Assembly: GCA_907164885.2 (NCBI GenBank)
Contig: OU015495.1
Span: 2,686,808 to 2,750,807 of the forward strand
Reading direction: 5' to 3'
Source of the DNA: Dolomedes plantarius
Lineage: Eukaryota > Arthropoda > Arachnida > Araneae > Dolomedidae
DNA length: 64,000 nucleotides
Every line of letters starts with the position of its first letter. The first letter of the stretch is position 1. Under the pieces are notes generated by a model, which did not search any database, had not been told where the DNA came from, and saw only the letters and a list, made by a program, of their open reading frames with translations. Positions 39,068-51,006 of the stretch are shown here, piece by piece. Position numbers and translations under genes: made by a program.

Positions 39068-39231
39068 GTGCATACTAGAACATTTGCTGTTTAGAATCCA
39101 TTGTGACAAGAAGGGCAAAGTTGAAATTCTCCCCTACAGAATTCCATTTTCCACTAAACATTTGTATGCTGTTTTTCCATGTAATTACGCGTGATAAAAG
39201 CTGTGCATCCAGGTTTTTTTTCAAACATATA

Positions 39232-39990
39232 CAGGGGACCATCAAAATAATAATGTGTTTCTGTAACTAAAAGTATCAGAAACTGTCGGTTTATCCCGAG
39301 GCACTATATCCAAGATTATGACAAGGTAGAGATGTGAGCAAGCTGCTTCCTCCAAAAGCAAACAGTGTGGACGTCACTTGAAGATAAGCGAGGAAAGGTG
39401 GATCTTGAAAGAAATTTTTATTCTTGGTTTTCTCGACGAAAACCTAAGAATACAGTACGTCAAATAACAGCAGAGCTGAATACGAGTCGTAATGATCTTG
39501 TTCCAGTAATAACAATACATCAGTAGCTTCCTAAAGCTAGTATTTATGGTCATACTGCAATCCAGAAGCTACTCATTATTGGCATTAATGCAACAAAACG
39601 TATCAGATCGTGCCACGAACATAAACACTGGAGTTCAAATGATTGGCAATGTGTCATTTGGTCCGAGGAATCGAGCTTCACGTTGTTTCCTACTAAAGGT
39701 AGAAGTATGTGTTTGGAGTATATACTTTCCAAAGCGCACCTTCCCGACTGCTTAGTGCTCACTGTGAAGCATGGCGGTGGCTCTCTGATACTGGTGGGCT
39801 GCATTACCAAGGAACGTTATTTGTTCTTCAACGTCTTGAGACACCGGAAGTATACGAAACCATTCTGGCGTACCACAGGCATCTAGGCAGGCGTTATTCC
39901 CTAATGACCGTTCGTGTATCCATGCATCGTTCGAAACATGTCAGCATGCACGTCATGATTATCCTTAAAACCGTGAAATGATAAATATAG
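39232..39990 (+). mobile_element. decayed Tc1-like transposon
   Basis: The left end CAGGGGACCATCAAAATAAT after TA is related to the terminus at 32722. It contains a broken transposase. The right terminus was not resolved, so the end is approximate. Confidence 0.65.
39290..39965 (+). pseudogene. Tc1-like transposase, multiply disrupted
   Basis: Fragments in several frames. The N-terminal region reads LSRGTISKIMT. The catalytic region reads HWSSNDWQCVIWSEESSFTL, where the usual SDES has become SEES, so the first catalytic Asp is replaced. Then follow LTVKHGGGSLILVG and a decayed second-Asp region (39898-39955). Frameshifts and stops throughout. Confidence 0.7.
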
Positions 39991-40327
39991 CTATATTTTA
40001 TCACATATACCATTTTCTGCCACATATTTTCATTTCGTTGGGGTACTTTTATTCAAAGTTATGGATGTGAATAACTTTTTTAAAATCACAATGTTACCAA
40101 TTCTTTGCTTTACACTTCCCAGCCACGGTGGTACAATTATTCATCTTTACGTATTCATTTATTAAGACAATGAGTAAAATCTATGGAAGCGATTTGTGTT
40201 ATAGATTATTTCCTACTGTCTTCAATCATACATTTGTAGCGAGTTTCATTCAGGTTCTTTCAGATTTAGGTATAGGAAGGAACTTATTGTAGTCACATGT
40301 ATCTGAATTCTTCAGTTCGTATTTTCA

Positions 40328-41092
40328 TTAAGGAGACTCACGACCCTAAGTCGAGGAAATAAGGAATATTTTCATACTTTTTGACTCTTTGTAACTATTT
40401 CAATTTACTCCCAATTTTTCCAAATTTTTTGTATATGATAAATTGATATATTTATTTTAATAAACAAATTTTCAACTCTCAAAATAATTTTAAATAATTT
40501 TTTTAAATGCTTTAGATATAACTTGTTTTTTAAGTATTTTTATTGTATACTGGCTTGACTATGAAATTACTATGGCAGAACTATGAAATTAATTTTGCAC
40601 TTAAATGTATAATTCCTGATTTATATTTAAAATAAATAATTCAAAATATAATTGAACATAAAACATTCAACATTAAAATATTTTTTTAATTTTTTCAAAA
40701 CTGATCAAAATATACTTAAAATTTCTTTAAATTTTTGCATTAATTTACCCCTGAAAAAATAACAAAATGTGCAGTGATTGCAATAATTCTAGTTCAGACG
40801 CAATAAAATAACATGATTATGCAGTGATAAAAATTTCATGGAATTATGTTTCATAGTTTTTGAGTTGCGGAATGATGCAAAATTACATTTTGAGAAAAAT
40901 GAGTTGAGAAAAATATTTCTTGCCATAAACTTGATCAGTAATTAAATATTTAGAATATCAATATCTCCGGAACTAAGCGGAATATTTTCATGCGGTTTGC
41001 TTTATTTTGTTCAGAAATGATCAGGCTTTAACATATATTTTTTTTCAAAAAATCGAATGGTTTAAAGATTTAAGGGTAGTGAGTCCCCTTAA
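40328..41092. mobile_element. TTAA-flanked element, family E
   Basis: Left end TTAAGGAGACTCACGACCC and reverse-complemented right end TTAAGGGGACTCACTACCC, each starting at TTAA. 765 bp, AT-rich, no protein. Confidence 0.75.
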
Positions 41093-41892
41093 GTTCCCGC
41101 ATATTTCTAAGAGTTCAAACGGCATTGTAGAAAATGTCTTTGTACTCAAGATGCAGGTCAACTGCAATAGTTACATGAGGCGTGAAATAAATGAGTTTAA
41201 TAACTTCTTTACAATCAGATATCAGAGACGAAGTGGGATTTTAGATTCTAATTTAGGCGGAGTGTGCTCCGGAGAGTAATTGAAACAGCGTACATTGGCA
41301 CACATTTTTCTCCCACTCCAGAAACCAGTCTAAAGCTTATAAAAATCACATTTCATAGGCAGACGGGAAAACACTTGCCAGCATATCGCCGTGCCCGAAG
41401 TTCACACGCAATAACACCGTGATCAAATTCGCATCAAGATTCGCTGATAACAGTCATTATTCTCGCCCAGATCTCACGGTGAAACAAAAAACGATCGTTT
41501 TTCATATCATAACCATCCAAGCATTCTCTGAGCTTTGCGCTCCATCGCTCTCAAGAACTGAATTTGAAGGAATTCCGGAGGGGGGGGGGTGCACAGAGAA
41601 AGGGCTGAATGAAACCAGTAATTCCATCCCGTCGCCCTCTCTGACACTGTTTCAACTTGCAGGTGTTGCATCTATTTTTTTTTTAATGCATGTATGGGTG
41701 TGGGCATGTGTGTGGTCAAAAAATCACAGGACTGGGGCGCAGGGTTCAAACGAGAGTTCACGACCCTATTTCAGAAGTAAAGATATCGTTAAAACACACA
41801 AAGATAGAGTATTTTGCTTCTCTTTCAGGAGCTACTCTATGTCACAAAATGTGAGAGTGCTCATACCATACATAAATATGTGTATACTGTCA
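41093..41892. other. no gene recognised
   Basis: Contains most of a 193-codon open frame (41419-42000) that runs on into the following Helitron and lacks known motifs; judged chance. Confidence 0.4.
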
Positions 41893-42702
41893 CTAGATGA
41901 AAACCCGCACTTCACTACGGAGTACATTCAAATTAAATACAACGGTCAATGTATGCAATCAATGCCAAAAAAAAAAATAAATATATATATATATTTATAA
42001 TAAATACGACGATCAAGGTATACAATTGATGTAAAAAAAACGAAAAAATATATTCATAAAAAAATTGCAAGAGATATTTTTATAGACAAAATAATGTAGA
42101 AGAAAATATTCAAATTAAATCTAATAGGACATACTAAAGAATATAGTACAGTTAATCTAGTACAGTTTGAGGAACATAATATCTTTTACTGTATTTTAAT
42201 ATATTTTTGGATAATGTCCAATCGTCTGCCGCATTAGCAAGAAAATAAATTTTTTTTTTGTCTATTTAGTTGTTATGCACGTGACGATAAATTTATTTAT
42301 AGTACCAGAAAAAGAAATCACGGGATCAGCATTTAATAAATAAAATTCCAAAAATTAATCTTTAAAAATTCACCAAAAATCAGAAAATGGAGGTAAAGAT
42401 TCGAAAAAGATCCCATTTTAAAGGAATTTTTAGGATCTTTCTCGTGATCTAAATTTTATAACCCTCAAATTATTATTTTAAATGCAAACCTAAAAAAAGT
42501 TACAAAATCAGCTTAAAAATTTAATTTAAAAAATCTAAGAGGAATTTTTTTTAATCTTTCTTAGTGCACCCCTACACTATAAGAAGAATCGCCATGCAAA
42601 ATATCAGCCCTTTAGGTCCAGCAGTTTGGTCTGTGCGTTGTATGTCAGTCAGTCAGTCAGCCAGTGAGTTAGTCAGTTACGGAACTGTTTTATATATATA
42701 GA
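41893..42702 (-). mobile_element. Helitron-like non-autonomous element, copy 6
   Basis: On the minus strand it starts TCTATATATATAAAACAG after A and ends GTGCGGGTTTTCATCTAG before T. 810 bp with the ACTG tract. The family block CACGTGATTTC has become CCGTGATTTC here. Confidence 0.82.
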
Positions 42703-43320
42703 TTATGTATTACACATGTTTTCTATGAATTACAAAGGATGCTGGTATTATTTGAAATAGGCGTTCTCCTCGTTATGTAAACAGTGTATGAAAGTATATT
42801 CCTTTATAAATATTATTTAATCTCTCTAAAAAGTAGAACCGAACGTTGAATCATTTCTTAAATTGACTTGATTTCATAGAGCATTCAAATATCATGTACA
42901 GAATGTCTTACCCTGTCTTTAACACATTGTTATATTATGTAGTTCATAAGAAATAGCGAATAAAAATAAATGCATTTTTTTAAAAAAACGTACAGTGTGG
43001 TTTAAGCACGCCTTTGCTAATTTGAAAAGTTTTTATCGTGTCATACTGCATAAAACCTACCATCAAACTTTTGCAACGGTCATCTTTCGAAGTCCTGTTC
43101 GATTGAATGAAGGAGGGACAGTACCCAACTTCATAAATAATTAATACATAACCATAGAATAATTTATATGGGGAGGGTCTAGGTATCATTTATTAGTCTG
43201 TTAGACATTACCATCATAATCTGTTGTGGGGGTTGGGATGATACTTTCGCTGTTAATTTTCTCTCCTCTCGTAACGGCCAGATTGGTTTAGCAAATTCAT
43301 AGAGAAAAGCTTCTTCAAAA
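42703..43320. other. no gene recognised
   Basis: No element termini or motifs recognised. Confidence 0.45.
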
Positions 43321-43482
43321 CAGTTGTTCTTAACCTTTAGTTGATGAGGGATCACTCGTCAAAAAGAAAAATTCGTATTACAAAGTTTTCTGTATTACAA
43401 AGTATTTATGATAAACAACTTTAATAAAAAATTACAAATAAGTTTAATAGCAATCACAAATTTAGCTTAAAAGTAAATATAA

Positions 43483-43535
<53 letters not shown>

Positions 43536-44067
43536 GTTTCATAACTGACTGACTCACTGACTCACTGACATACAACGCACAGATCAAACCGCTGGACCTA
43601 AAGGGCTGAAATTTTGCATGGCGATTCTTCTTATGGTGTAGGGGTGCACTAAGAAAGATTTTTCAAAAATTCTTCTTAGATTTTTTAAATTAAATTTTTA
43701 AGCTGTTCTTGTAACTTTTTTAAAGTTTGCTTTTAAAATAATAATTTGAGGGTTATAAAATTTATATAACGAGAAAGATCATAAAAATGTCTTTAAAATG
43801 AAATCTTTTTCGAACCTTTATCTCAATTTTCTGATTTTTGGTGAATTTTTAAAGATTAATTTTTAGAATTTAATTTATTAAATGCTGATCACGTGATTTC
43901 TTTTTCTGGTACTAATAATGTGTTAACTGTTCTTTTCTGGTACTAATAATGTGTTAAATAAATTTATCGTCACGTGCATAACAACTAAATAGACAAAAAA
44001 GCATTTTTTTTCTTTCTAATGCAGCAGACGATTGGATATTATCCAAAAAAAATAAATATACCTTACG

Positions 44068-44112
<45 letters not shown>

Positions 44113-44609
44113 ACATCAATTGTATACATTGATCGTCGCATTTATTATAAATATATATATTTATTTTTTTGACATTAATTGCATACATTGACCGTTGCAT
44201 TTAATTTGAATGTACTCCGCAGCGAAGCGCGGGTTTTCTGCTAGTAGGATGTATAAAAGTTAATGAGAATTTTAAATAATGAGATATTTGAGTTTCCATT
44301 TGCTTTACAAACTGTAAAATTTTGCGACGCGTCACAAAATGTATTAGGAATTTTTAAGCAGAACAGGGATTTTTTTTTGTGCTCGAAACTTAAGGAATCA
44401 AAAGAAATACATGGATTTTTAGAAGTTGAGCTCTCCCTCCCCCCCCCCCCAACCCCCCCAAAAAAGTTCCTAATCTTATAAATTCTAGTTCGTTTTGAAA
44501 CGATGAAACCCTTTTTCTTGAAAAAAAAAATTACTGCTGACATAGCGAACCACTTCTTGGGCTGCCCCGGACCACTTGTGATACACGAAACACCAGTTAA
44601 GAAGCACCG
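43321..44609. mobile_element. hAT element interrupted by a Helitron
   Basis: Left end CAGTTGTTCTTAACC and reverse-complemented right end CGGTGCTTCTTAACTGG. The flanks (CTTCAAAA at left, TTCGAAAC at right) are only loosely alike, so the 8-bp duplication is uncertain. The own sequence is 43321-43482 and 44245-44609; the Helitron at 43483-44244 sits inside. No transposase. Confidence 0.5.
43483..44244 (+). mobile_element. Helitron-like non-autonomous element, copy 7
   Basis: Starts TCTATATATATATATATA after A and ends GCGCGGGTTTTCTGCTAG before T. Clearest 3' hairpin of the set (CCGC AGCGAAGC GCGG). Two internal (AT)n tracts (43485-43530, 44069-44109) and a 31-bp duplication of CTGGTACTAATAATGTGTTAA at 43906 and 43937. 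Confidence 0.85.
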
Positions 44610-45345
44610 TTCGAAACGAATAATAATACCACATGCCTTTATTCTTATAAAACTATATATTACATGAACCTTGCTGTGTTAAATTTTTACACACATTATA
44701 TTATACAAATTTCTGGTCCCCGTTAACATTTCAACACTGCAACTGCACGATATCTTTCACGAAAAGTCAAAAAGAAAACTCTCAAATTTCAGGGCTGTGT
44801 TTGATACACCCGTTGCAACTGATGTCTTTTAAATGTTCCGAGTGATTACACTACAAAGATTTTATTTTTTCACAATCTAACCCTGGTCGATTGCTATTTA
44901 ATGACATCTAAAGAGCCACGGCAAGTGTTACGGATCATCATACCAGAGAACAAGGGGGAAAAAAACTGACGGAATCTCGCTCAGCAGGGGCAAAAAAGCA
45001 GCCAGTTTCTGTCCAGGATAGACAGAAAGGTTTCATCGCAGCCATGTGCAACTTACATCTCAAAGCCATACAGCATTTTTCTTGTAAAACTAGTTTTCTG
45101 CTTTTTGTTTCTTTCTTGATACCCCTATTACTTCCTGATGTCGCGGATGCAATGACATGCCAGAATTACCACCGGAACAATTATTAACCATTCCGAGCTA
45201 TAAGGGAAGAAATGGTGAGCCGTGTAGCAGTTTGCCGTTAAAAACTATTGGAATGCGGATATTTAGGGACAAGAAATGTCTGTAAAGAAATAAGCGTGAA
45301 TTTTGTAGCATGGGAAAGGTGGGTTGTATAATGTTAGATGATCAT

Positions 45346-45500
45346 TATTATGGCTGCTTTGTAGCAACCCTGTCGGATTCCCTCGGGTCAATGTTAACTT
45401 ATGGAGAACCTTTTTGCAATGATTGTCGACTTAGATTGAAAGGTTTTTGCTTGTACTCCGTAATAGAAAAAGAAATTTTGATGTCCTTACGAAATACGCA
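45346..45500 (-). mobile_element. TTAA element family A fragment, diverged
   Basis: Resembles the 5292 end of family A: GGCTGCT, then GATTC-CTC--GTCAATGTTAAC, TATGGAGAA, GATTG-CGACTT, and TGTACTC-GT-ATAGA-AAAGAAATTTT, with many substitutions. The open frame across it is a by-product. Confidence 0.55.
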
Positions 45501-45608
45501 AAAGAGTTTAGAACTTGTTTCACATGGAGTCGTCGTTTGAAGCTTAGATGGTGTAAACGTTAGTTACTTCTCCACCCTGATGATTCGGATAACGATGAAT
45601 GACTAGCA

Positions 45609-46048
45609 CAGCGGTTCCCAACCGGTGGGTCGCGGAAGGGTTACAGGTGGGTCGCGACTCGATCCTAAAACTATTAAAATGGTCTTTGTGTACTTTTATA
45701 GTTGTAGTTTTTATCTGCACCTAGGAACACTTGTTAGTGAGTATGAAACCACTTGTTGCATATATTGCAAACATATATCTATTGTTATATAAATAACTGT
45801 TTTGCTACAAAGTGCTTACATTTTGTCAACCATTCTCAAATCAGAACACAAATTGTTTATCAATAATCAATCTGTATCTTCAAAAAAGCATATATATATA
45901 TATTTGCAATATTTGATGGTAAATTATATATACACAAGGAAGGGATACGATACAAATAAGGTTTTTACTCCACTACGGACCAATGGACCGTGGAGGTATT
46001 CCGATAAGGAAAGGTGGGTCGCCAGCTGAAAAGGGTTGCGAACCACTG
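45609..46048. mobile_element. hAT element, compact copy 2
   Basis: Same ends as the element at 9359-10544. Exact 8-bp duplication GACTAGCA (45601-45608 and 46049-46056). 440 bp. It has only a short TATATATATATA run where copy 1 has a long TA array with an insertion. Confidence 0.88.
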
Positions 46049-46227
46049 GACTAGCAGATGACCCTCTTCCTACATCCCTATTCTGCTGTACTTTCCACCA
46101 ACCTGAACTTAAACGACTCAACCCGGCACTTCATCACCACCTTACAATGATTCCCCAGTCTTCCCGGTCATTCCAATTCGGATCGTTGAATAGGCTGCTT
46201 TCTACATAAATCATGTCTACTTTAAAT

Positions 46228-46406
46228 AAGTCACCGAGTGGCTAAGTGATTAAGTTATTAGTCTGCCGCGCCAGGGGCTTGGGTTCGAATCCCAAATAAG
46301 GCATGGCTGTAATCTGGGGTAATAGCCAGTCTCCCTTCCGTAAAAGAAGGAAAAGGAGATCCAATCTACACGTCCATCGCCGGTGTCATCTTTAGTATTT
46401 TTCTTT
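46228..46406 (+). mobile_element. tRNA-derived SINE, family F
   Basis: Head GAGTGGCTAAGTGATTAAG (A-box) and perfect B-box GGGTTCGAATCCC (46280-46292). The downstream body is unlike families A-E. A TTAA element is inserted at its 3' end, so the tail is not visible. Confidence 0.65.
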
Positions 46407-46961
46407 TTAAGGCTGCTATGTACTAAGAAAAAAAAATCGTATTTCCCTTTTCCTCTTCTTGCAGACTCTTGTGGTGGGAGGAGTCCAGTTGGCAGTTCGA
46501 CAATCCCCCCCCCCTAGGATTGACATTTTGAGGGATTGTAATGGCTCTCCCTCTATGGGGGGGGGTTAAGCGCTGCCCCCCAAATTTTTTATTTAAAATA
46601 TATTTTTGTCAACTATTTACAGGTACATAAATGCTGATAATCCAATAAAATTGGTATTGTCAGATAGCCTGAACTTTTCTGCAAAGCGCTACAGGATTCA
46701 TTTTATAAATTTCGTCCACCGAAGGAATTTATGAGCGTTTAAAACCCACTATACCAAATTTTTCCCCGAATAATTTAAATTTTAAAATATGAATTGCATT
46801 TTTTATAAATGTACACAAATGTAAAATTTCTTTCTCCATGACGGAGTACGATTTTTAAAAAAAAATCTTTGAATCCAAGTCGGCAATCCATGGACACATT
46901 TTCTCCATAGGTTAACATTGAGGTGAGCGAATCCAATGGGGTTAGTACATAGCAGCTTTAA
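46407..46961 (+). mobile_element. TTAA-flanked element, family A, copy 3
   Basis: TIRs TTAAGGCTGCTATGTACTAA and TTAGTACATAGCAGCTTTAA, 555 bp, same orientation as copy 2. The right-hand TTAA (46958-46961) is also the left end of a family B element. Confidence 0.8.
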
Positions 46962-47191
46962 CGTAGGATTACGTTCCTCAATAACGGTTCTCCGGAAAGA
47001 AAAAAAATCAGAGTCCGTCGCGAGTTATAATTTTGGTAGCGCGATAAACCCAGTAACAGTAAACAGTTAAACAGAAGTACCATAATGCATAAAAAAAGAA
47101 GAAAAAAAGAAAAGAGGTAAGCAACGATAAGTAATCCTTCGTTAATAACGTTCGAGTTTTGTAAGAAGAGACTACCTGAAATATTTTTTTA
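46958..47191 (+). mobile_element. TTAA-flanked repeat, family B, copy 3
   Basis: TTAACGTAGGATTAC at the left, GTAATCCTTCGTTAA at 47131-47145. Homology with copies 1 and 2 runs on to about 47191 (GAGACTACCTGAAATA). Confidence 0.65.
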
Positions 47192-47639
47192 CAGTCCAGA
47201 AATTTCGCCCACCAAATGAAATTATATTTAAAACATATAATGTAACAAATATAATTTTCGCCCCCTGCTGACCCTAACCTTTCTCATCCCGAGTACTGAT
47301 AATAATAGATAGGCTCATCGAAATGCAGAAAGGGAAACGGGTTTTTCTGACGAGTCAGTGAGCGGGTGAAAGATGCCTAAGCAAGTTGAATGTTAGAATG
47401 TAATCGTGTGTTCCTGAAGATATATGATAATTGTGTGCGTTCGTAAGATATGTGATCGTCCGTTGTGTGTGTGTATTTTTATGTCAAGATGTCCTGCGTA
47501 ATAAAGTCCATGTTCAGCTTGCCGGATGTTGTTATTGACTTAAATTAGGGCATTTGCCATAATGCCAAATTCCTCACCCTCGAATCATTCAGATTAAAAA
47601 ATATTATTTACGTTTTGTTTAAAAAAGATACCCGAGTAA
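47192..47639. other. no gene recognised
   Basis: No motifs or element ends recognised. Confidence 0.45.
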
Positions 47640-47772
47640 AAGTTTTCTTTCTCTGTTACGGAATACTTAAAAAAAATTCTTTCAATCCAAGTGGACAATC
47701 ATTTGAAAAATTTTCCCCATAGGTTAACACTGAGGTGAGCAAATGCAGTATGGCTACTGCACCGCAGTCCTA
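47640..47772 (+). mobile_element. TTAA element family A, right-end fragment
   Basis: TTTCTTTCTCTGTTACGGAA, then AATCCAAGT-GACAATC, CCCCATAGGTTAACA-TGAGG and a degraded end (GGCTACTGCACCGCAGTCC) track the right third of family A. Confidence 0.6.
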
Positions 47773-48120
47773 ACACGATAAATTCTGTGCTTCATTGCTA
47801 CCAACTTAAACGTATTAGGTACATTGAAAGACTTTTACTTAAAGCTACATATGTACGAGTTGTAAATTTAGTCCCATGTAAAATCTCACATTCACATGCT
47901 TAATTAAAATGTGTGCAGTCATTTTGAATTAACAATAAATATTACAATTAATAATTTAAACGTAATCATTGTTCTCTGGTTCATTTCTATCAATTTCTAT
48001 TATGTTATTTGCATTACTTATTTTTCTGTTTAAAATCTTAAATACTATTAAACTTTTTCGAACATTTAAAAAATATGGAATTTTAGTTAGAAACATTATT
48101 TTGTCAATTATCTCAACTTA

Positions 48121-48400
48121 CGACGCACGGTGGATTAGTGGTTAAAAGCGTCAAGATACCACACCACAGGTCCAGGGTTCGATCCTGCGACTGGGCACGG
48201 TCGACTCAGCCTTTCATCCCTTCAGTGGGTCGATAAAATGAGGACCAAGCATGCTTGGGAGCTAAACTCTGGGGGTCCCACGTTACGTTGACCACCTGAC
48301 TGAGACGTGTGCTGTATGGCACCCCAAGCCCACGGTCAAGAAAGCGGAGATGGTCACCACCGGCTTTGGTCCACATTCAGACTGTTGCGCCATGAGTTTT
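48121..48400 (+). mobile_element. tRNA-derived SINE, family B, copy 2
   Basis: Head GGTGGATTAGTGGTTAAAAG (A-box) and B-box GGGTTCGATCCTG (48176-48188). The body matches 20819-21111 on the opposite strand over its whole length. Flanks TATCTCAACTTAC and TATCTATCTTAC are a decayed duplication. Confidence 0.8.
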
Positions 48401-49718
48401 ATCTATCTTACACTGAAGTGCGAGAAAAACTGGGATATCTGTCGAATTAGTTAGGCATCGGCTATTAAAGCCGATGTCATGTGGTGAACGTTCTATAATC
48501 CTCACGCTGATGTTAGTAGATTCTCCAGCATTGAACCGCGATGTTATTTGCGGCAATGTTGCACTCCTTTCGCTTGATAGGATCGTCGAAAGAGGACACC
48601 GGTCATGATTATCCAGAGTCTTTCCATGGCCACACTATTGCAATAGGTTCGATCTTTTACCGGAATTCTTCTATTCGAGGTACTTCGACCCTTGAAATGG
48701 TCAAAGCTGTAAATCTAAACTTTTCTTGTATCTCCGAAATACCGTGACCCATTTCACGGGTACCCACTACCATACCTCGTTGAAAGGCACCTAAATCATG
48801 GTAGCTTGCCATGCTCACTCCTCAGTCATCTATTTTAAGCATCCACGTTACTGATTGCAGACGAAAACATTTACGAGAAAGTGGGTATTGCAAGATGTTC
48901 CGAACGGTATCGCCTATCCCAGATATTCTGGAACTTCAGTGTATATCAACATACATTTTAACATATACGTGATTTTTTATGCCATATGTTAAGATAGTAA
49001 GTTTAATTTCTTAATGCCAATACTTTAAAAAAATCGAGGGTCCCTTTAAATGTTAAATACCTATTCTTTTTATACCACTCCCTGTCCACTCCCTGTAAAG
49101 CGATTCTATCACAAAAAAGACACGTTTGGAGAAAAAAAAGTATGCAGCATTAATACCACTAGTTAAATGACTATAAAAGGGTTTAAAAATGCAAGCTAAT
49201 ATTTGTGAATTCTGTAATAAAAGTAAAGAAAAAAATGGCTATTAAAGGTGTTTAATCTATAGATTAACTGTTCTGCATAATACGGAAAGAAGAACCACCT
49301 TCAAAATTCACCATAAGTAGCAGATCAAATATTAATTTCGAATTTCAAAAGGCATAAGGCAGCTTTCTTCCTCCATCAGCAGACGGGAGACAAATTTCTC
49401 AATGTGCAAGCAGCTGCAACCAAAAGGCGGGTAGGGTCAGTATCGGAAATCACACAACAAAAACACTGTGGAAGTGGTGGCAAGTGCCTAATTGAGAAAT
49501 TGAAACAAGCGAAAAAAGAAGAGTCAAAGTTAAGTAGAGAGAAAATGACCTATGGAATAAATAAATAAAAATTAGTACTTAATAGCTCTTCCAAGTTGAT
49601 GGAATATATGGAGCAGAACTGTTGCCATTAACTAAAAGTTTTTGTAAAGCGTTATAGAGAAATCTTCAAGATAATCTAATTTTATATAACAAACAAGGAG
49701 TATAAAGAATTCACCCCT
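48401..49718. other. no gene recognised
   Basis: Small frames without motifs. No element ends recognised. Confidence 0.45.
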
Positions 49719-49955
49719 CTAAAAAATTAATACAAGTATGGGAACAACAGAAGGCAGAAATTTCTTTTTTTTAAAAACATAGCTATAATGTTTTTCTAAC
49801 CAATGCTTAAAAACCCTTCCAGTTTGGCAAATATGGCCGAGGCTGCCCTCACAAGAAATAAAAAAGAAATAAAAAGAATAGGATCCTTTAGAGAACATTA
49901 AAAGGGATTTATTTACAGGTTTAAAAACATTCTTTAAATAAAATCGAACAAACAA
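49719..49955 (-). pseudogene. GIY-YIG-like endonuclease remnant (Penelope-type)
   Basis: A 78-codon frame containing LKNVFKPVNK, then FYFFFISCEGSLGHICQTGR and VFKHWLEKH. The order FKPVN, a GIY-like hydrophobic segment with SCE, xIxQTGR and FK..LxEH is that of the GIY-YIG endonuclease domain at the C-terminus of Penelope-like retroelements. Here GIY is replaced and YIG has become HIC. Flanking frames are broken. No complete element is present. An accidental resemblance is possible but the spacing fits well. Confidence 0.5.
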
Positions 49956-50915
49956 ATTGGAGATTTTATTACATGAAAGGGAGAAAAAGTTAGGGGGATT
50001 ATTAACAAAATCTAGACGTTATTTTATAGATTTGTTCCAAAATATTAATGTGAGGAAATTTACAATAACACTAAGAATATATTACCGAAAAGTTACGACA
50101 ATTTATTTTTCGACAGAAAAAAAAAGAGGGGTCGAAATGAAACCGAACTTTCAGTCTGGAAAACCTTAACAGACTAATTTATCGATTTTTTGGTTGTCAT
50201 TCATAAAGGTTAGATAATAGCGCAGAAGAACAATCATTAGTCAATCAATGCTGTAAGAAGGAGGGACTTTTGTGAATGGATGATGATAAAACTTTTTAAC
50301 TAAAGTTATCCGGATATTTTTAGAAAAGCTTAATCGTAAAAGATCCCTCCCCCTCTTAGCACAATATTGGAAGAAAATTGAAAAATTAAATTAAATACTT
50401 CTAGGTTATAAAGTATAGTATGTTCCAAGTACAGCCATTCGAAGAAGTGGCATTCCAAGAAACACTTAAAAGCCTGCCACAGTGAATTACATAAAATTAT
50501 GTTTGTTTATTGGGCAGGAATAGAAAAGAAAAATTTCCGTTTTTTGGTGTTCTATTTAGTCGTTTATGGGAGCGACGAAAATATTGTTAAAAAATACGAA
50601 CTTCAGGATAACTTACACTGAGGTAGAAATAGAATGTTTACGCAGATGGGGACATGTATGGGAACGTGTGTATTAGTACATTATATCTATGGCTATGGTG
50701 CCCGGTATAAAGGGCTTAAGTCAAAAACAGTGATTTAAATATACCAAGTTATTGGCTTTTATACCAATCGCAGAACAATAATTTCGACTTGAGTCTTTTG
50801 TACAAAGAAATGTACTTTTGCATACAAAGTTGATGGACTTAAGACTTTTATACAAGTCAAAAGATTTTTTTTGTCAATGCTAACAAATATCTAAAAATCA
50901 CATTTTTATATCTAT
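49956..50915. other. no intact gene; possible reverse-transcriptase scrap
   Basis: At about 50630-50680 the plus strand reads MFTQMGTCMGTCV, loosely like the FxQxxGTxMGT motif of Penelope-type reverse transcriptases, but in the opposite orientation to the GIY-YIG remnant. Confidence 0.25.
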
Positions 50916-50917
50916 CC

Positions 50918-50919
50918 CC

Positions 50920-51006
<87 letters not shown>
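50918..51006. repeat. compound (CT)n(AT)n(GT)n microsatellite
   Basis: CT 50918-50942, AT 50943-50987, GT 50988-51006, uninterrupted. Confidence 0.95.

Noticed and set aside
41419..42000. 193-codon open frame
   Set aside because: Its last third is Helitron sequence ending in a poly-Tyr-Ile microsatellite translation, and the rest has no known motif or repeat-independent support.
45310..45540. 76-codon frame starting MGKVGCIML
   Set aside because: It overlaps a diverged fragment of a TTAA-flanked family A element that is non-coding elsewhere.
46280..46292. Perfect B-box GGGTTCGAATCCC suggesting a tRNA gene
   Set aside because: The acceptor-stem ends do not pair and a SINE-like body follows. 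The same reasoning applies to the B-box at about 39002.
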